A stretch of 64,000 bases of DNA from Norana najaformis (Eukaryota > Annelida > Clitellata > Crassiclitellata > Hormogastridae): contig OZ029917.1 in the NCBI GenBank assembly GCA_964023275.1, forward strand, positions 21,996,488 to 22,060,487. The letters are read 5' to 3'. The notes beneath the pieces were generated by a model. The model was not told the DNA's origin and did no database searches. It saw nothing but the letters and a program-made list of their open reading frames with translations. The position numbers and the translations under genes were made by a program. Every line of letters starts with the position of its first letter. Position 1 is the first letter of the stretch. Of the stretch, positions 12,296-24,899 are shown piece by piece.

Positions 12296-13878
12296 TGTGA
12301 TGTAATCGAGAATTTATCAAGCTTTACTTCAAGCTAGACTCCTCAGAGGCGCTCCCGGCCCGACAACCCAGAAGCGCTGGGAAATAGGAAGGCCTTCAAG
12401 CGCTTGCGGAAAAGAGGGGGAGAAAGACTAAGAAATTCCTGGCGTAGGTCATTAGGAAGCCCATTCAAAAATGCGGGACCAACCACAGCAAAACTCCTGC
12501 GCTGGGCTGTGGCTGTTCGGACCGTTGGGATAAACAAGTCACCCCCTACCGCCGAACGAAGTAGTGTGCGGCCCGGAACGGAGGAGGCCAAAACACAGAG
12601 CTCACTAAGGTAAAATTGAGCGCAACCTGAGAGGCAATTACGTACAAGAGCCAGGATTATGATTTTGATGCGCTTTCGGAGAGGCAGCCAGTGGAGCTCC
12701 TTCAGAATGAAAGCAGAGATGTAGTCGAACTTGGGGATAAGTTCCGATCAGAGGAGCAGCTTGCAGGACAGACTGTAGTTGCGAAATGCAGGAGAGACCC
12801 AAGCCAGCAAAGACAGCACTGCCATAGTCGATCTTGGAACAGATAAATGCATGGACCAGGATGGTTGCAGCCTGGGTCGTGAGAGAGCGGCGGATAGCGC
12901 GCGCAGTTGACGCAGATGGTAGAAACACGTTCGGCAGACATTATTCACATGCTCCTTCAGAGTAAGTTCCTGATCCAAAATTACTCCTAGATCACGGAGT
13001 GAGGAAGAGAAGGAGATATCAGGGAAGAGCCTAAGTAATCTGGCCAGATCAATCTTAGAAAGCTGGACACGGCTGCCAAACCAAATAAGCGGAGTCCTAC
13101 CATGGTTCAGACGGAAACGGTTTGAGTTCAACCAGGCCTCAAGTGCTTCTGATGCCCGAAGCATTTGGTGAACCAAAGCGACATATTCACCTGCTAGGCC
13201 ATGAATATATGCCTGGGTGTCGTCAGCATAGTGGTGAGACACTACTCCGGTCGGAGACAGGATAAAGCCCAGGTCAGCCGTATATAGAATAAAAAGTAAG
13301 GGAGCTAAGACAGAGCCCTGCGGAAGACCCAAGGAGACCGAGGACCAATCGGAATGTGTTGAGCCAAAGATAACAGACTGAGAGCGGCCAGAAAGGAACG
13401 AACGGAACCATGAAAGAGCAGGGCCGACGAGTCCAAAGGACATCTCCAGACGCCCCAGAAGGATCCCCAGAAGCGGGCTGTTCTGCAGGCCAGCCCGGAA
13501 GGCCTTGCGATCCAGGCCCCTCCAGCCCCGGGTAGATCTGAGTGCGAAAACTGGTAGTGAGTGAAGTAAAGGTATGAAGGCCGTGGTCCGAGAAAAGCGT
13601 AGGCTCCACCCGGAGGTCCTGAATGACACAGTCGTCCCTTGTGATAATGACGTCTAGCCAATCGCCCAGCTTATGTGTAGACTCGGCGACGTGCTGAGCT
13701 ATGCCGAATTGATGGAGTAGATCACCGAAACGACGCGACTCCGGAGAGCCACAGCCTTCGAGGTGAATGCTTAAGTCGCCAGTAATGACGAGTTGGCAGT
13801 TTTAGGTGGCGTATAACTCCAGTAGGGAGGCAAATTCCATGTAGAAGGCCGGCGAAGGTGGAACCTGAACGGTAAACA
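12296..13878 (-). mobile_element. LINE with endonuclease and reverse-transcriptase remnants (family L-B)
   Basis: Read on the minus strand from 13878. The end of an endonuclease domain comes first (CQLVITGDLSIHLE near 13800, GDWLDVIITRDD near 13650, FSDHG). Next is the reverse transcriptase, with [20 protein letters not shown] and the catalytic motif YADDTQAYIHG. The C-terminal block follows (RTATAQRRSFAVVGPAFLNG, 12490-12540) and then the 3' end at about 12300. The N-terminal half of the RT, between endonuclease and palm, is missing, and several frameshifts are present, so it cannot be active. The closest relative here is 50435-52012. It belongs to the CR1/L2/Jockey-like group; the exact clade cannot be fixed by eye. 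Confidence 0.85.
12748..13629 (-). pseudogene. Reverse-transcriptase ORF remnant (LINE L-B)
   Basis: This 293-codon open stretch is the longest LINE ORF in the window. It holds RT palm motif A remnants, motif B (GLPQGSVLAPLLFILYTADL) and motif C (HHYADDTQ, both catalytic aspartates present), then the thumb-like LGVILDQELTLKEHVNNVCR. It lacks the fingers region, and a frameshift cuts it off from the C-terminal block at 12343-12591. It would make a cDNA-copying enzyme if complete; here it is a relic. Confidence 0.8.
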
Positions 13879-13888
13879 CATATATATA

Positions 13889-13921
<33 letters not shown>

Positions 13922-14050
13922 GTTTCGTGATTGGTATAACCGCTTAATTCGTTATATATGTAGATATAGCTTTTCTCTTTCAGTCTATATAGGCCCTACA
14001 TATATGCTGTTTTTGAGCTGGTATGTGTGCGTGTTTGCTTGTATGTTTTG

Positions 14051-14239
14051 TTATCTGTGTAAATACTGTAAGTGATCGCGCCAATGCTTTAAAATCGATA
14101 CGAGAAGGTGAAGCGCATGAGCAGCTTTATTAAAGAAACGACGATTTATTTTATATGAAATAATGTAACTCTCTCTACATAAAGGACGGATATTAACGCA
14201 AAGGGGAAGACACGGCATCTCATGGACTGTAAGGGGAAA
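14051..14239. other. Flank of RTE-like fragment
   Basis: No motif of its own. Together with the TA/CA-rich run at 13880-13920 it separates two minus-strand LINE fragments. Confidence 0.35.
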
Positions 14240-14890
14240 GCAGCCAGTGCTAAAGACCATTTAGCTTAAGTATACCATATAAGAAACGGCGTATTGTCAA
14301 ACCCAGAACTGAATGATTTGAAATATGGTATATTTGAAACTCAAGAGTCTTTTCTCCAGTATTTATGACTGTATTGCTCCAACTCTCCCATTCTGTATCA
14401 ATGCTGGTCTCGTCTACAGCTTCACAATTCTCCAAGATAGTAAACCTGTTCTTTAATTCCAACTCATATTGTGTTGAATCTGCTCATCTCTCAGGCCATC
14501 GATATTTATACTCTTCTTTTTTGGAAGGTTCTTTAGTTTTATTCTTATTTTTGCTACCAGCAGATGGTGGTCTGATGCTATATCTGCGCCTTTGTACATC
14601 CTGACATCTTAGATTATATCCACCTCCCAGATGTACATACAGTATGTGGTCGATTTGGTTGTATATATATCCGTCAGGTGATCTCAATGTGAGCTTGTGT
14701 ATTTTTCGATGTTGGAAAAACTCTCTCTGCAATCTTTAATTTGTAGCTGCTGCAGAAGCTTGGTAATCTTTCTCCATTAACTGATCTTTTACCCACCGCT
14801 ATTCCTCCCATGACCTCTTCTCAACCAGCCCTATCCGATCCAATCTGTGCATTAAAGTCTGCCATCCGGATCTTCTTCTGGTTCCTTTAA
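14240..14890 (-). mobile_element. RTE-like LINE endonuclease fragment
   Basis: On the minus strand, in order: MADFNAQIGSDRAG near 14850-14870, then EEVMGG, VGKRSVNGERL, HRKIHKLTLRSPDGYIYNQI at 14650-14720, a decayed SDHHLLVAKxK equivalent, and WESWSNTVINTGEK near 14350. This is the C-terminal half of the endonuclease in RTE-like elements (the type often annotated as craniofacial-development-protein-2-like) and the linker after it. Frameshifts near 14480 and 14760 and in-frame stops show that it is dead. Confidence 0.8.
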
Positions 14891-16015
14891 ATCTCATCCT
14901 TAGTCATTGATAAACGAATCTGTTGTGTTGTTTCTGTTGCTAAGGTTGTTTTACCTGGGTGGGTTGCAAGTCCACCGCAGAACCCTCCTCCTTTATCCTG
15001 ACTTGGGACGAGCGCATACTCCCTATACAGACAGTCTGAGGCGGAGTTGAATCTCAGTTAACGTAAGGCAAATCATTGCTGGCCGACTAGTATGCGCTCT
15101 TGCCATTTCTAACAGGCCCTGTTGGCAATGCATGACACAATCTGCTCACACAAACTGGACTCCCGTCAGTTAGTAGTACGCGCAGAGCACTCAGTCAAGA
15201 CTGATGTTGATAGAAAATATCGTAAATGGCAAGAGCCTTCATGGACAGCGTGATTCCATCCATAATTGAGAGAGAACCATAGTCGCCTCTAGACTCCGTC
15301 TTTGTAGAACGGCATCAGCATTTTTAACAGTAGCCGATGTCGCCTCATGCACTCAAGAGTAGACCAAGCAAGAACACGTCACAGGGTGAGAGAAGAGGGT
15401 TGTTGCTCGGGGCTTAGGCGAAGTCGCCACTTTAGACAGAGAATTGTATTCGTTCAAAGATTTATTAGATTTAAAGAAACGAAACAACAAAAACTAAAAC
15501 TGCAGACTTTCAGAAGGAAACAAATAAAAGCGACGACTCGTCATTTAGATTTTTTATTGGCAAGAAAGTTATAGCAACTTTCAGTTACAAGGGGGAGAAC
15601 TGCGATACATTTTGGATAACAAGCATACGGAACAGATTAAATCCTCTTCCATTATACTGTAATCTCTTCTAATCAAATCTAATCGAATGACCCCTATAGT
15701 GCTATTATCACAAAATATCAGTCGATGGTTACTTCAAGAGAAGTGATAGTAAAAACTTGTTGCTATTCGTTGGAGAAGTCAGGTCAAAATTCGATGGGCC
15801 AGGAGAATTTGTGCTATATAATTCATAAGTTAAAACTAAATTTGTCGCATAGCCATTTCAAACGATTTGATAAATTGTGTATAAATTATGTCACGTACTG
15901 AATTGCTATTTTAATTGTTATCACACACAAACACACGTAGTTAACATTTAAACTTAGTATTGGCCAAAGAACAAAACAATTAAGAAGAATTTTGCTCCCA
16001 GCAGGAGAGGAAGGG
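14891..16015. other. No gene recognised
   Basis: May include more RTE-like 5' sequence up to about 15060. A short inverted pair (CTCTTGCCATTT near 15098, AAATGGCAAGAG near 15224) is visible. The frame 15347-15574 has no known motif. Confidence 0.4.
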
Positions 16016-16031
16016 AAAGAGAGAGAGAGAG

Positions 16032-16084
<53 letters not shown>
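16016..16084. repeat. GA dinucleotide microsatellite
   Basis: An almost pure GA run with a GATA interruption near 16034. A looser purine-rich region continues at 16250-16490. Confidence 0.95.
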
Positions 16085-16086
<2 letters not shown>

Positions 16087-17162
16087 CAAACAAACCAGTG
16101 ATAAAAATAAATGATGAAGGAATTGCCTAACTGTTCTGCTAACGGGTCCTATGCATCACTCTTAATTTGATGTGGTCCGAACACATATGTGAGGAGTAGC
16201 AGTTCCAAGGTGTAACGACATCTTATGGCATCAAAGGCCATTGACGTCGTATGATAGAAAGTGAGAGAATAAGAGTAACAGAGCGAAAGATTGAGAAAAT
16301 AAGAGAAGGAGAGAAAGAGATTAAATAGAGAAATGCGAAACAGAGCAGAACCCAGAAAGAGGAAAGAGCTTGCAGGAGAGAGAGAGGAGAGTGAGGCAGT
16401 GTGAAAGACAGGAGAGATAGAGAGAGGAGATTAAAAGAGAGAAGAGAAACTACACAAAAGGAAGAAAAGAGGGAAAGAGAGAAAGAGAGGAGTATTATCT
16501 AATAAACGGGACAAGATAATCGCATAGCATTATGTCTTATATTGTATACTGTCGTGTTTTGATGTCCACGTAGATTTTCATTAATTTTGCGTTTTATGGC
16601 AGCCTGAACGAGTCTCAGCTATATAGGCCTGCCACAGATATATGCCTAAAAGAGTAATTATGTTATTAGACTGCAGGTTTACATATAATAAACTGCATCT
16701 CACATATTGCATATGAATCGCGCGGCTGCCAGAGTAAGTTTTTCGATCAGTAATTTGTCTGATCGATATATGCATTGGTGGACTATGGGCGCTGCTGCTG
16801 CTGATTTCTCGTTCGCATCGTAACTGGATACTATATCTATAATTTGTTCTCTACTGACATTTGTACCGACCCGAAAGTCATTAATTAAGTCTGTGCGTAT
16901 ACAGACAAGCATTCGGCTGCAACTGTCATTTATGTAGTGCCTTATTTTGCATTGTGGCGAAATGTATCCTCCTTCTCCTTCTCTCCGTGAACAAATTGCA
17001 TGTCAACTTTCCAGTTCCTTTCACGGTTATCTTGCGAGTGGCATTGCTAATCAGACAGATTCTGATTTCGCAGGCAGATGAGATATTTCCGCTAACACTG
17101 AATAAACAGAGAATTTCAAGTGCATTTCTTACACCTTCAGTTACCATAAACGCATTGCGACC

Positions 17163-18552
17163 TCAGGTCAATAACCTCATAGGATAAAACCTCATAGCCA
17201 GTAACCTCATAGGATAAAACCAACCCGGGCAATTATCCCTCCATAGACAATAACTCCCAGGAATATATCTCCCAGTTAAAAACCCCTTGGCCAAAAATCC
17301 CACAAAATTCATCTTTATATATTTATAAAGCTTATTTAAGATGTGATAATACAGTAGATCAATGGAAGTAATGTTGAAATGACTATAAAGCATCGAGTCA
17401 AGTATATTATACTGCGGGAATTTAGCAAGTGTACCCATAGAGAAAAATTAGTAGATTAGTAAATTGTTGTGGTACTTCTTCAAAATCTGCATAAAACTTA
17501 ACGTATATACGACAACATATGGGTGAGATTTTTATCACAGCAAATACTTATTAGGTCTAATGCAACGGCGACATATCTCCATTTGTCGAAGATCCATTTT
17601 GCAATCAAGACTTTGGTGATTTAGATAAACAAAACAGCTGGAATTGAGGAATTAAAGGGTTTTAAGATATCTACGACATAAGCCTGGAATGGCAGTTTAG
17701 CATTAAGTCACTGGGCTTCATTGAAGTAGTCAACAGAATGCATCGATAAACCACAGGCCAAAAACCTCGTTCCCAGATGCAATTCTGAATGACTGATCAA
17801 TTGATAGCATAATAGCTACTAAAAACCTATAGTCTCCCTACGGTAAGTATGTGACATTCCACCTATCACATTGGAACAGATCAAGTTCAAGTACAGTGTG
17901 CTTAACTAAATGCAAATATCAGATGAAGTCGGTTGGCATCAGGTCATGCTTATCTAGAATCAAAGTTTGCACAGAAAGTTTAATTAGCATTCATATTGCC
18001 CATATACGTCTTACTGACTTGATTACGGCTTGCCATTTCATGCGTCATCGGTTGATGCCTTGTGCATTGGACACCGACGCATTAGAACTAAACAGTTTGA
18101 TTGAATCGCAGCTTTAAAGCAGCCACCAAAAGCTACAATCCGAATTTCTGGCGGTTTTGAAATACATGCAAAAGAGCAGGCATTGTAGCAAGCTAGATGC
18201 AACCAAGTACTGGCGGGACACGCTACTAGGCCACCAAGGATACGATATGCTGCACGATATGCCTACAATGCCAGACTATGACGACTACAAGAACCGAGGT
18301 TTTCTCAGATATTTGCGCGGGATCATACACTACACTTCTGATTAACTCACTTATCTAAACTGCTATTTACCTTAATCTAACAATAGAAAAATATGTTTAC
18401 CAAAATGAAAGTGTTAAACATTTTCTTCACTTGCTTACTTGTTAATTTTTGGGCGCTAGTGGCCAGGGGGTTCTAAACTATGGGTTATTTCCTCGGAGTT
18501 ATTGCCCGTAGGTTATTTGCCTGGGACTTTTGGCCAAGGGTTATAACCCTAG
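17163..18552. mobile_element. DNA-transposon-like element with word-repeat inverted ends
   Basis: The left end (17163-17310) is a run of short variants such as ATAACCTC, CAATTATCCC, CAATAACTCCC and CTTGGCCAAAAATCCC. The right end (18450-18552) carries the same words inverted (GGGTTAT, GGAGTTATTGCCC, GACTTTTGGCCAAGGG). The result is a diverged set of terminal inverted repeats around about 1.1 kb. The middle holds a broken ORF. A second element with similar ends lies at 58435-59278. The class is unknown to me; exact ends and target-site duplication are not certain. Confidence 0.55.
17851..18345 (+). pseudogene. Broken ORF inside the 17163-18552 element
   Basis: Two open stretches, 17851-18117 and 18157-18345, share one frame and are separated by a single TAA, so a frame of about 165 codons could have existed. 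The second half reads YWRDTLLGHQGYDMLHDM and ends DDYKNRGFLRYLRGIIHY. I do not recognise a family. Its position inside an inverted-repeat element suggests a relic transposon protein, but no catalytic signature is visible. Confidence 0.35.
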
Positions 18553-20040
18553 AACAACATATTATATACATGTAACACTGATAGTCAGGAATGTCAGAAA
18601 GTCTAAAAAATCAGTCGTGCTAATACTAACATCGTTGATGACAACTCACTCAACTATAAATGTCCGTTCGATAGGTCAGTCATCGGGAAACTGAATTCTT
18701 GAACCATGAAATGACGAATAATGCAACTGGTTGTAGCTGAGTTTAAGAATAATCGAGACGGCGACATAAAAGGAGTTTCATGACGGTTGGCGATCGATAA
18801 TTAATCTCGTTAAATCAGCGGTCGGCGCTGAAATGGCTGATATTGTTTCTCGGCAGCTTTTGAGCTTCAAAGTCGTATATCTGTTTATCTAACGGTGGTA
18901 TTTTACTGCAACATAATTGGACCTGGGATGCAGGATGATATTTGCACCACAAAAACATCATGCAAGTAACTAAACAGTATCAGGGATATTGAAGAGTTAA
19001 ACACAGATTATGGTTCGTGTGTATAAACACTCGCTTAGATAGCCAAACTACTCCAATCGGCTTCAAACTGGCTAACCTATCGACCTACTCACATCGACCT
19101 AACCGAATCGACCTACCGATCAAGCAACCCATTCAATCCAACTAACCATATTGCCCATCAAATAGTACACCCAAGAAGCACACCCACTCAAACGGTCCAC
19201 CAAAGCTAGTCGTTTGAACCCGCCATTCGTCAACTATCGAAAATGACAAGCCAATCAGTTTACCGCATATCCATTTGAATCACACAAACATGTGGGAAAA
19301 GTTATAATCAGTACTGCGCTGTTGTGAGGTGCAACCTTCTACAGGAAGCAATTTGTCTTGCGTTATTCACATCAGTAACTTATTGAAAACTCGCTTGCTT
19401 TTATGAACATGGAGAGTTATAGAAAACAGTTATTGTCCGAAATAATTTATTATTTATTAATAAATTTTCTGTATACGACTGTGTCGTGGAAGCTTTCAGA
19501 TGTAGGACATACTCAACGTTATAGGAGTTTTCTTATTTGCTGCATGTGTACAGATCATACAGAGATGTTTCTCACGATTACTTTATCTTCGCGCTCATGC
19601 AGTTTTAGATCAAGTATTCTGAACCTTTGCTAGCACCTCAATACCAATATGTTAAAGAAAATGTAAAGGTAGCATCCTTATTTATATGATTCGACTGAAA
19701 CTGCTCATAGGCGTGGTCTCGGGTTTGAATGGTGAGACGCAAACACGACCGTAGCAAACCAACAATGGCAGATCATTTTAGCCTACTCACTGAAGCTGGT
19801 AGTCCTTTACCGACCCAGTCAGAATGTTGAGGATAAATGGGCATCAAGTGGCTTGGTATTCCACTAACGGTCAATCATCATTGTATACTTACCTGGCTCA
19901 GCTTTGCTTAAATTCATTGGGTCGTATCAGTAGATGCCGCCATATTATGTCTGACATACATGCATTTACTATGCATAATGTTGTATTGTATGATAGAACA
20001 TCATGCACTGTTATGCAATGCAATGTTTTCCCTGCCCAGT
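18553..20040. other. No gene recognised
   Basis: A C/A-rich stretch (19020-19210) repeats the words ACCTA, CCAACC and CACCCA loosely. Frames at 19403-19633 and 19824-20081 have no motif; the latter runs into a LINE 3' end. Confidence 0.45.
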
Positions 20041-20265
20041 TTTGTGTGTTCTGTCAGTTCTTTAATGTCATTGAGATCTAAACTTATGACTTTTCAACTT
20101 GCTTACCCACCGTAGCCTGACTTCTGGTATTTCTGACTACTCGGCTTTCGACCAGGTTTCTACAACGGATTACGATTTTTGACTGAGGTTTTACTTGAAA
20201 CGACCATCGACTGCAGTATTATAACGGCGCTATAGAAGTCATTAGAGTAGTATGTATCGATTTAT
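20041..20265 (+). mobile_element. LINE 3' end (family L-A)
   Basis: Matches 26740-26925. Shared blocks include CAGTTCTTT, ACTTGCTTACCCA, CGTAGCCTGACTTCTG-like sequence, GATTACGATTTT, GAAACGACCATCGA-like sequence and the terminal GGCGCTATAGAAGTCAT. Only the 3' untranslated part is present. Confidence 0.7.
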
Positions 20266-21921
20266 GTAATTGGCAATAAAATTGGGTTATGTAAATTTCC
20301 AGATATTAAGCCTATGTCCTGTATGCCTCGAGTCCTGATTTAGATGAACGTTGTTGAATTTGAAGTCTTCTTTCCTTCTGACTGGAATTAATCCCTGGAA
20401 TTAATCCTCGGGTGAAGACGTTGCTGACTTTGAAGTAAAAGCAGGAAATGGTGCAATCGCTAATATAGACAGTAAATCTAAGAACATTTATGAGTCGAAT
20501 GATATTTTGCCTCAGACTTTTTGATCTGTTTATCGAAAGGGCGGTAATGCACTTTATATATACTGTACACTGAAGAGATTCTTGGCGATATATTATACAT
20601 AGAATATTTGATTGTTTACTAATTCATATAAATATTGTCAAATTTAACTCCTGGCCTCTACGACCTACTCAGAGACATCAGATGGATTTGGATACAAATC
20701 TAACAAATAACCATATATACGAGGCCACACCAGCCGTGTGCATATATAGAGTACAATCACAGCATAGCTGACGGTATATATATGCATGGGAAGGTAACAT
20801 ATATGGAGTACTTTCTGGGATGGTTTTGTGCATAAAAAATATACATATACGCTTATATGCACATACAGACTGCCGCTTGTGTATATATCCTATTAGTTAT
20901 ATTTGCCCTTCGCACAAGAGGTTGAATTGGATCTCTGTTAGAACTGGCGGTACAATCTACGCAAACCTTCCACGAGTCTGTTTATTAAATAAGTAGAATG
21001 TTGGCATCGTGTAATCAATCATATATTATGTACCGCAAGTTCAGACACAAAGTGCGAATGAACCAACTGATTATCGACCGTGGAAACAAGCGTTGATCAA
21101 AATCTTCACAGGAAATGGCAAAGAACTTTCGCTGACGACTGGAATTCGAAGAAAAGAGACCTTTTCAACCTTCAACTTACAATGTTACTCATTTGCCTGT
21201 GTTTGGAGGTACCGCAAGGTCACAGAATTTCTAAAAAATACATATTATCGTCTTCAAGTCTTCGTGTTAACAGGATGTTAGGTCTGTAACAGTTCTGGAT
21301 ATGAACAATTCCTGTAAATACAAACAAAAAACCTGTTACTCGCCGAATTCCGGTCTTTGTGTTGTCTGGCAAACCATGGAAATTCCAGCATGGCATTTGA
21401 AATAAGATCTGAGACTAGTTGGAAGAGAAAACCTTGGTCGTTGTGACCAAGTCAACAGAGATTCTCCTGTGACAGCTTTCTTATTGGATCCTTTCGCATT
21501 TTGCTTCTCGTTACTTTCCGTTTGACGCAGAAATGAGATTAAAGAGGCATGCATAATTAATTGAAGCTTTGTCTTCCAAAATAAATGTTACCGATTTTCT
21601 TGTTCAGTACGGCCTTCATTCTCCCTTATGGGCTTTGCTCAGATCTGATGTTCGTCATGAATGTCAGGCTAACATCAACGAACGATGACCTCCTTCGCAG
21701 CCAGGAAAGACGGTACAAGATAGCATTTTCAAAAGCACAGATTATCTGCATCCGATTGCAGTAGGATTCGCTTATATAAAATGCTGTTGAACTTACTGTT
21801 TGTTAAGTATACAGGATGCAGAGATGAGCATGTAGTCGACACAACGGAATCCACCATATGTCGAACTTGGGCAAAAAAGTGTTCCCCATACGATTTGCTC
21901 TGAACCCTATATAGTAAGCAA
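20266..21921. other. No gene recognised
   Basis: Short open frames only (at most 72 codons). A direct repeat of CTGGAATTAATCC lies near 20380-20405. Confidence 0.45.
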
Positions 21922-22014
21922 AAGCTCCAATGTCCCATGAGGAACGTAGCGGAGGCGCTCATTTCCTTTTCTTAGGCCCTTGAGCCGGTAATGGACAAAT
22001 TCTAAGGTGCTGGA
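21922..22014. repeat. Dispersed repeat R, uninterrupted copy
   Basis: Matches 34277-34453, but the copy there is split by a SINE fragment. Shared blocks are TCCCATG, GGAACGTAG, GGAGGCGC, then CCCTTGAGCCG and the ATTCTNNGGTNCTGGA block. Confidence 0.6.
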
Positions 22015-24220
22015 CATGGGGCCTATATAGCAAATCCTATAACAAATGATTAATTAAGGATTAACAGTTAATCTGCAGGTTCTATTTCCTTTTCTTTCCT
22101 GTTTACGGGTTATTGCCTTCATTGAACGCGGACATTCCGCCCGCTTCCTGCTCATTCTCCTCCCCTTTTCTGCTTATCCATCCTGCTTCTATTCCTTCCT
22201 TCTTCCTCCCACTGCACTTAAGGTGCCAGACGTCAGACAAGCAGAAAGCGAACATGCCATACAGAATTGCTAAATAAACCACTATTTTGTTCTCTATCTG
22301 ATCCATTTTATCCGACTCTGTTGTGTCCCACTTTGCACAAACTCTGTCTGTATAGTGGTCTATGTGTCGGGCTGCCTGTATGTCTGTGTATCTGTATGTC
22401 TGTTTGTGTGTGCGTATGTCCACTGTCCACTTGTCTGTGTGTCTGGCTAAAAATCTACCTAAACTTTCTAAAAAAACTGCTCCTGCAAAAATGTTGAAGT
22501 TTTGTACGGTGAGCCTAAGATCTTTCGAATGAAATTGGTTTTAATTGTTGATAAGTTGGTTTTAATTGTTGATACCAGCATTAGGAGCAGTACAACCAAC
22601 AATGTCACGTGAAACCAAACAACGCATGCGGCTCCAATTTGTCGAGTACCCACATGTAGAAATTTGAGAGGGTTTGCGATGAATGGAGTCGCTTACAGAA
22701 TAAAATAAATGAGTAAAATGACTCCAACACAGCGCGTTATTCGAAATGGAACGAGACAGTCAAAGTTTCATAATTCTGGTATAAATACAAAATCTGAAAA
22801 CCATATCGCACATACAAACAACTTTTGTCTGTGATATACATGCATTGTAATTGTATTTTTAGTTTTATGACTGATCCATGAGGGATTTCAAATGATTCCA
22901 TTTAGCTAACGACCGAATTAACTGGAAAAATGTGCGGCGTGGTTCCTTTATGTATGTTAACAGTAAAGCAAAATATGTACTTCCGAAAACTAGTGTTTAC
23001 AATATATAGTTCAGATTCACAATATATATAAGCACACTTATTTACTTGTGGTGTAGTGCAAGGAAACTTTTATACAGCGTTTGCTACTACCTCGCAGAAG
23101 TATTTTAGCGAATTACTGTTCCCAGGTCGGCTCCTGAATTGCGATGTCCGTCAACGGGCAAAGGGATCTCTGAGAATATTTACTCCCAGAGCTCCCCCAG
23201 AAAATCCGCTGACAGAGGCTCAGCTGGGCAAAGAGCGCAGCAGAGAAGAGCGAAGATGGGAGCAGAGGAAGAATGCTGGGTCTCACTTAGACTTTAACGA
23301 GCGAATAGTATATGTCTGTCAGACAGCGCTGTCGTAAATTTCTTAATCTTGTGCATTTATGAGGTGTAATTTGCAACGGCATCCATTATGTGAGGTTTTC
23401 CGTTTAAAAGCCCCTGTCTTTCTCTGTGGCTGCCTTTTTGTCGGTCTCTAGGTTGGGCCAGTATCCTCAGTTTATCTCAGTCTGGGTGTGCCTGCTTCAG
23501 TGAGTGTCTGGAAGCCAGTTTAGTCTTTCGTCAGGTTTTGTTGTCTGTGCTTTTCTTATTGAATGTATCTGGTCATTTATGCAACGCCATTCAATAACCT
23601 CACAACGACTGCTATTGTCACTGTTTCCAAAATCTATTTTTGTAGACTACTTCTACTTTCCCATGCAGGTTATCTGCATTTCAACTTATTCCTGAAGGAT
23701 CAACTGCGTTCATTTGTTCGTCTATCTGCCTCTTTACTTTCAAGGCAAATCTAGTTTCTTTAATTCATCGCTTTCTCTTCCCTATATTTTACTCAGCAGG
23801 TAGGCATATATCTAACAATGTGTGACCACATTAGAAATTTCTGCGTAACCGGTCTTTTGAAAGTGCATCGCGTGTATAAACATTTACTAGAGTTTTAGCG
23901 TCTCATAAAATAGAACGCGACTTCCATCTGCATGGCGGACGCAACTGTGCTATTAACACATAAGCACCGATCGCAAATGGTGGCTTCAGCGGTGATTGTC
24001 TTGAATGCCGAAGTCAAAGTCTCTATAGCTGCTGAGTTACAAAATCCGTGATATTCTCGCATTAATTCCAGAACATCTATTTTAGACCTCATTTATATCT
24101 GCATAGTTTTGTTTCTTCGTTCACACGCATCACGTTCCCTTAATGTTAACTATTATATTGGGGCTACTGCATACATGAATGGTTTAATGACGCACATGCT
24201 TTAATGACGACATACATGCT
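22015..24220. other. No gene recognised
   Basis: Includes a TGTC/TCTG-rich tract (22340-22450) and a direct repeat of TTGGTTTTAATTGTTGATA (22530-22575). The frame 23056-23337 has an acidic/basic tail but no motif and no sign of splicing. Confidence 0.4.
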
Positions 24221-24899
24221 TTAATGACGACTTTCTGTCATGTTGTCACGTTATCTGGTCAGCCACCATCTGCGCTTCTTATTTGCAACCTCCTTCCTCA
24301 TATGGCTCATCCACTTCCTTCACCTGTAATTCCCCCTCCACTGATTCTCGCCCTGGCTTATGTTTCTGCTCCAAATATTTCCCTTCAAGCTCGTCGTCTC
24401 GCTCCTGTTCTTCTTCTCACCTGCTTTCACCTTGTTCTCTTCCTCCTCCTTCTCCTAATTATACCCGTTCTCCTTCTAATTCTTCTTCTCCTATTCCTCC
24501 TTTTCCTCTCCACGATCCTGGTCGTTTCCTGGCTATGCCTATCTACTAGTATTCTTGGCTCTTTCATCAGCTTTCGTAAAAGCCTCCTCATTTCTTAGAG
24601 AAGAGAAAGAACACTTAAGTGACTCAACGTCCTATCCACCCCACTCTCCCCTACTCTGCGCGTCGTAACAATTCGTCGAAAGTGGATTAGCGTGTGAAAG
24701 ACGAAGGATATCACGACCATTGTTATTGATTGAATTGGATATTGTTGCTGCTATAGGAGGAAGGACAGCCAGCTTGAAAAGTGCTCCCATCGACCTTTTC
24801 GCCTCCTCAAATTTAGGCACCGGTGTCATATTATGCGTAAACCCGTTTCTATAGCCATAGTCACGTATTTATCATCACGTCTTGTCTCTCAAAAGCTCT
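24221..24899. other. Pyrimidine-rich tract, possible LINE 5' region
   Basis: The plus strand is rich in CTT/CTCC (24410-24520), giving leucine- or serine-rich frames that are not real proteins. Its place directly 5' of a LINE of the same strand suggests a decayed LINE leader or ORF1, which is unproven. Confidence 0.3.
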
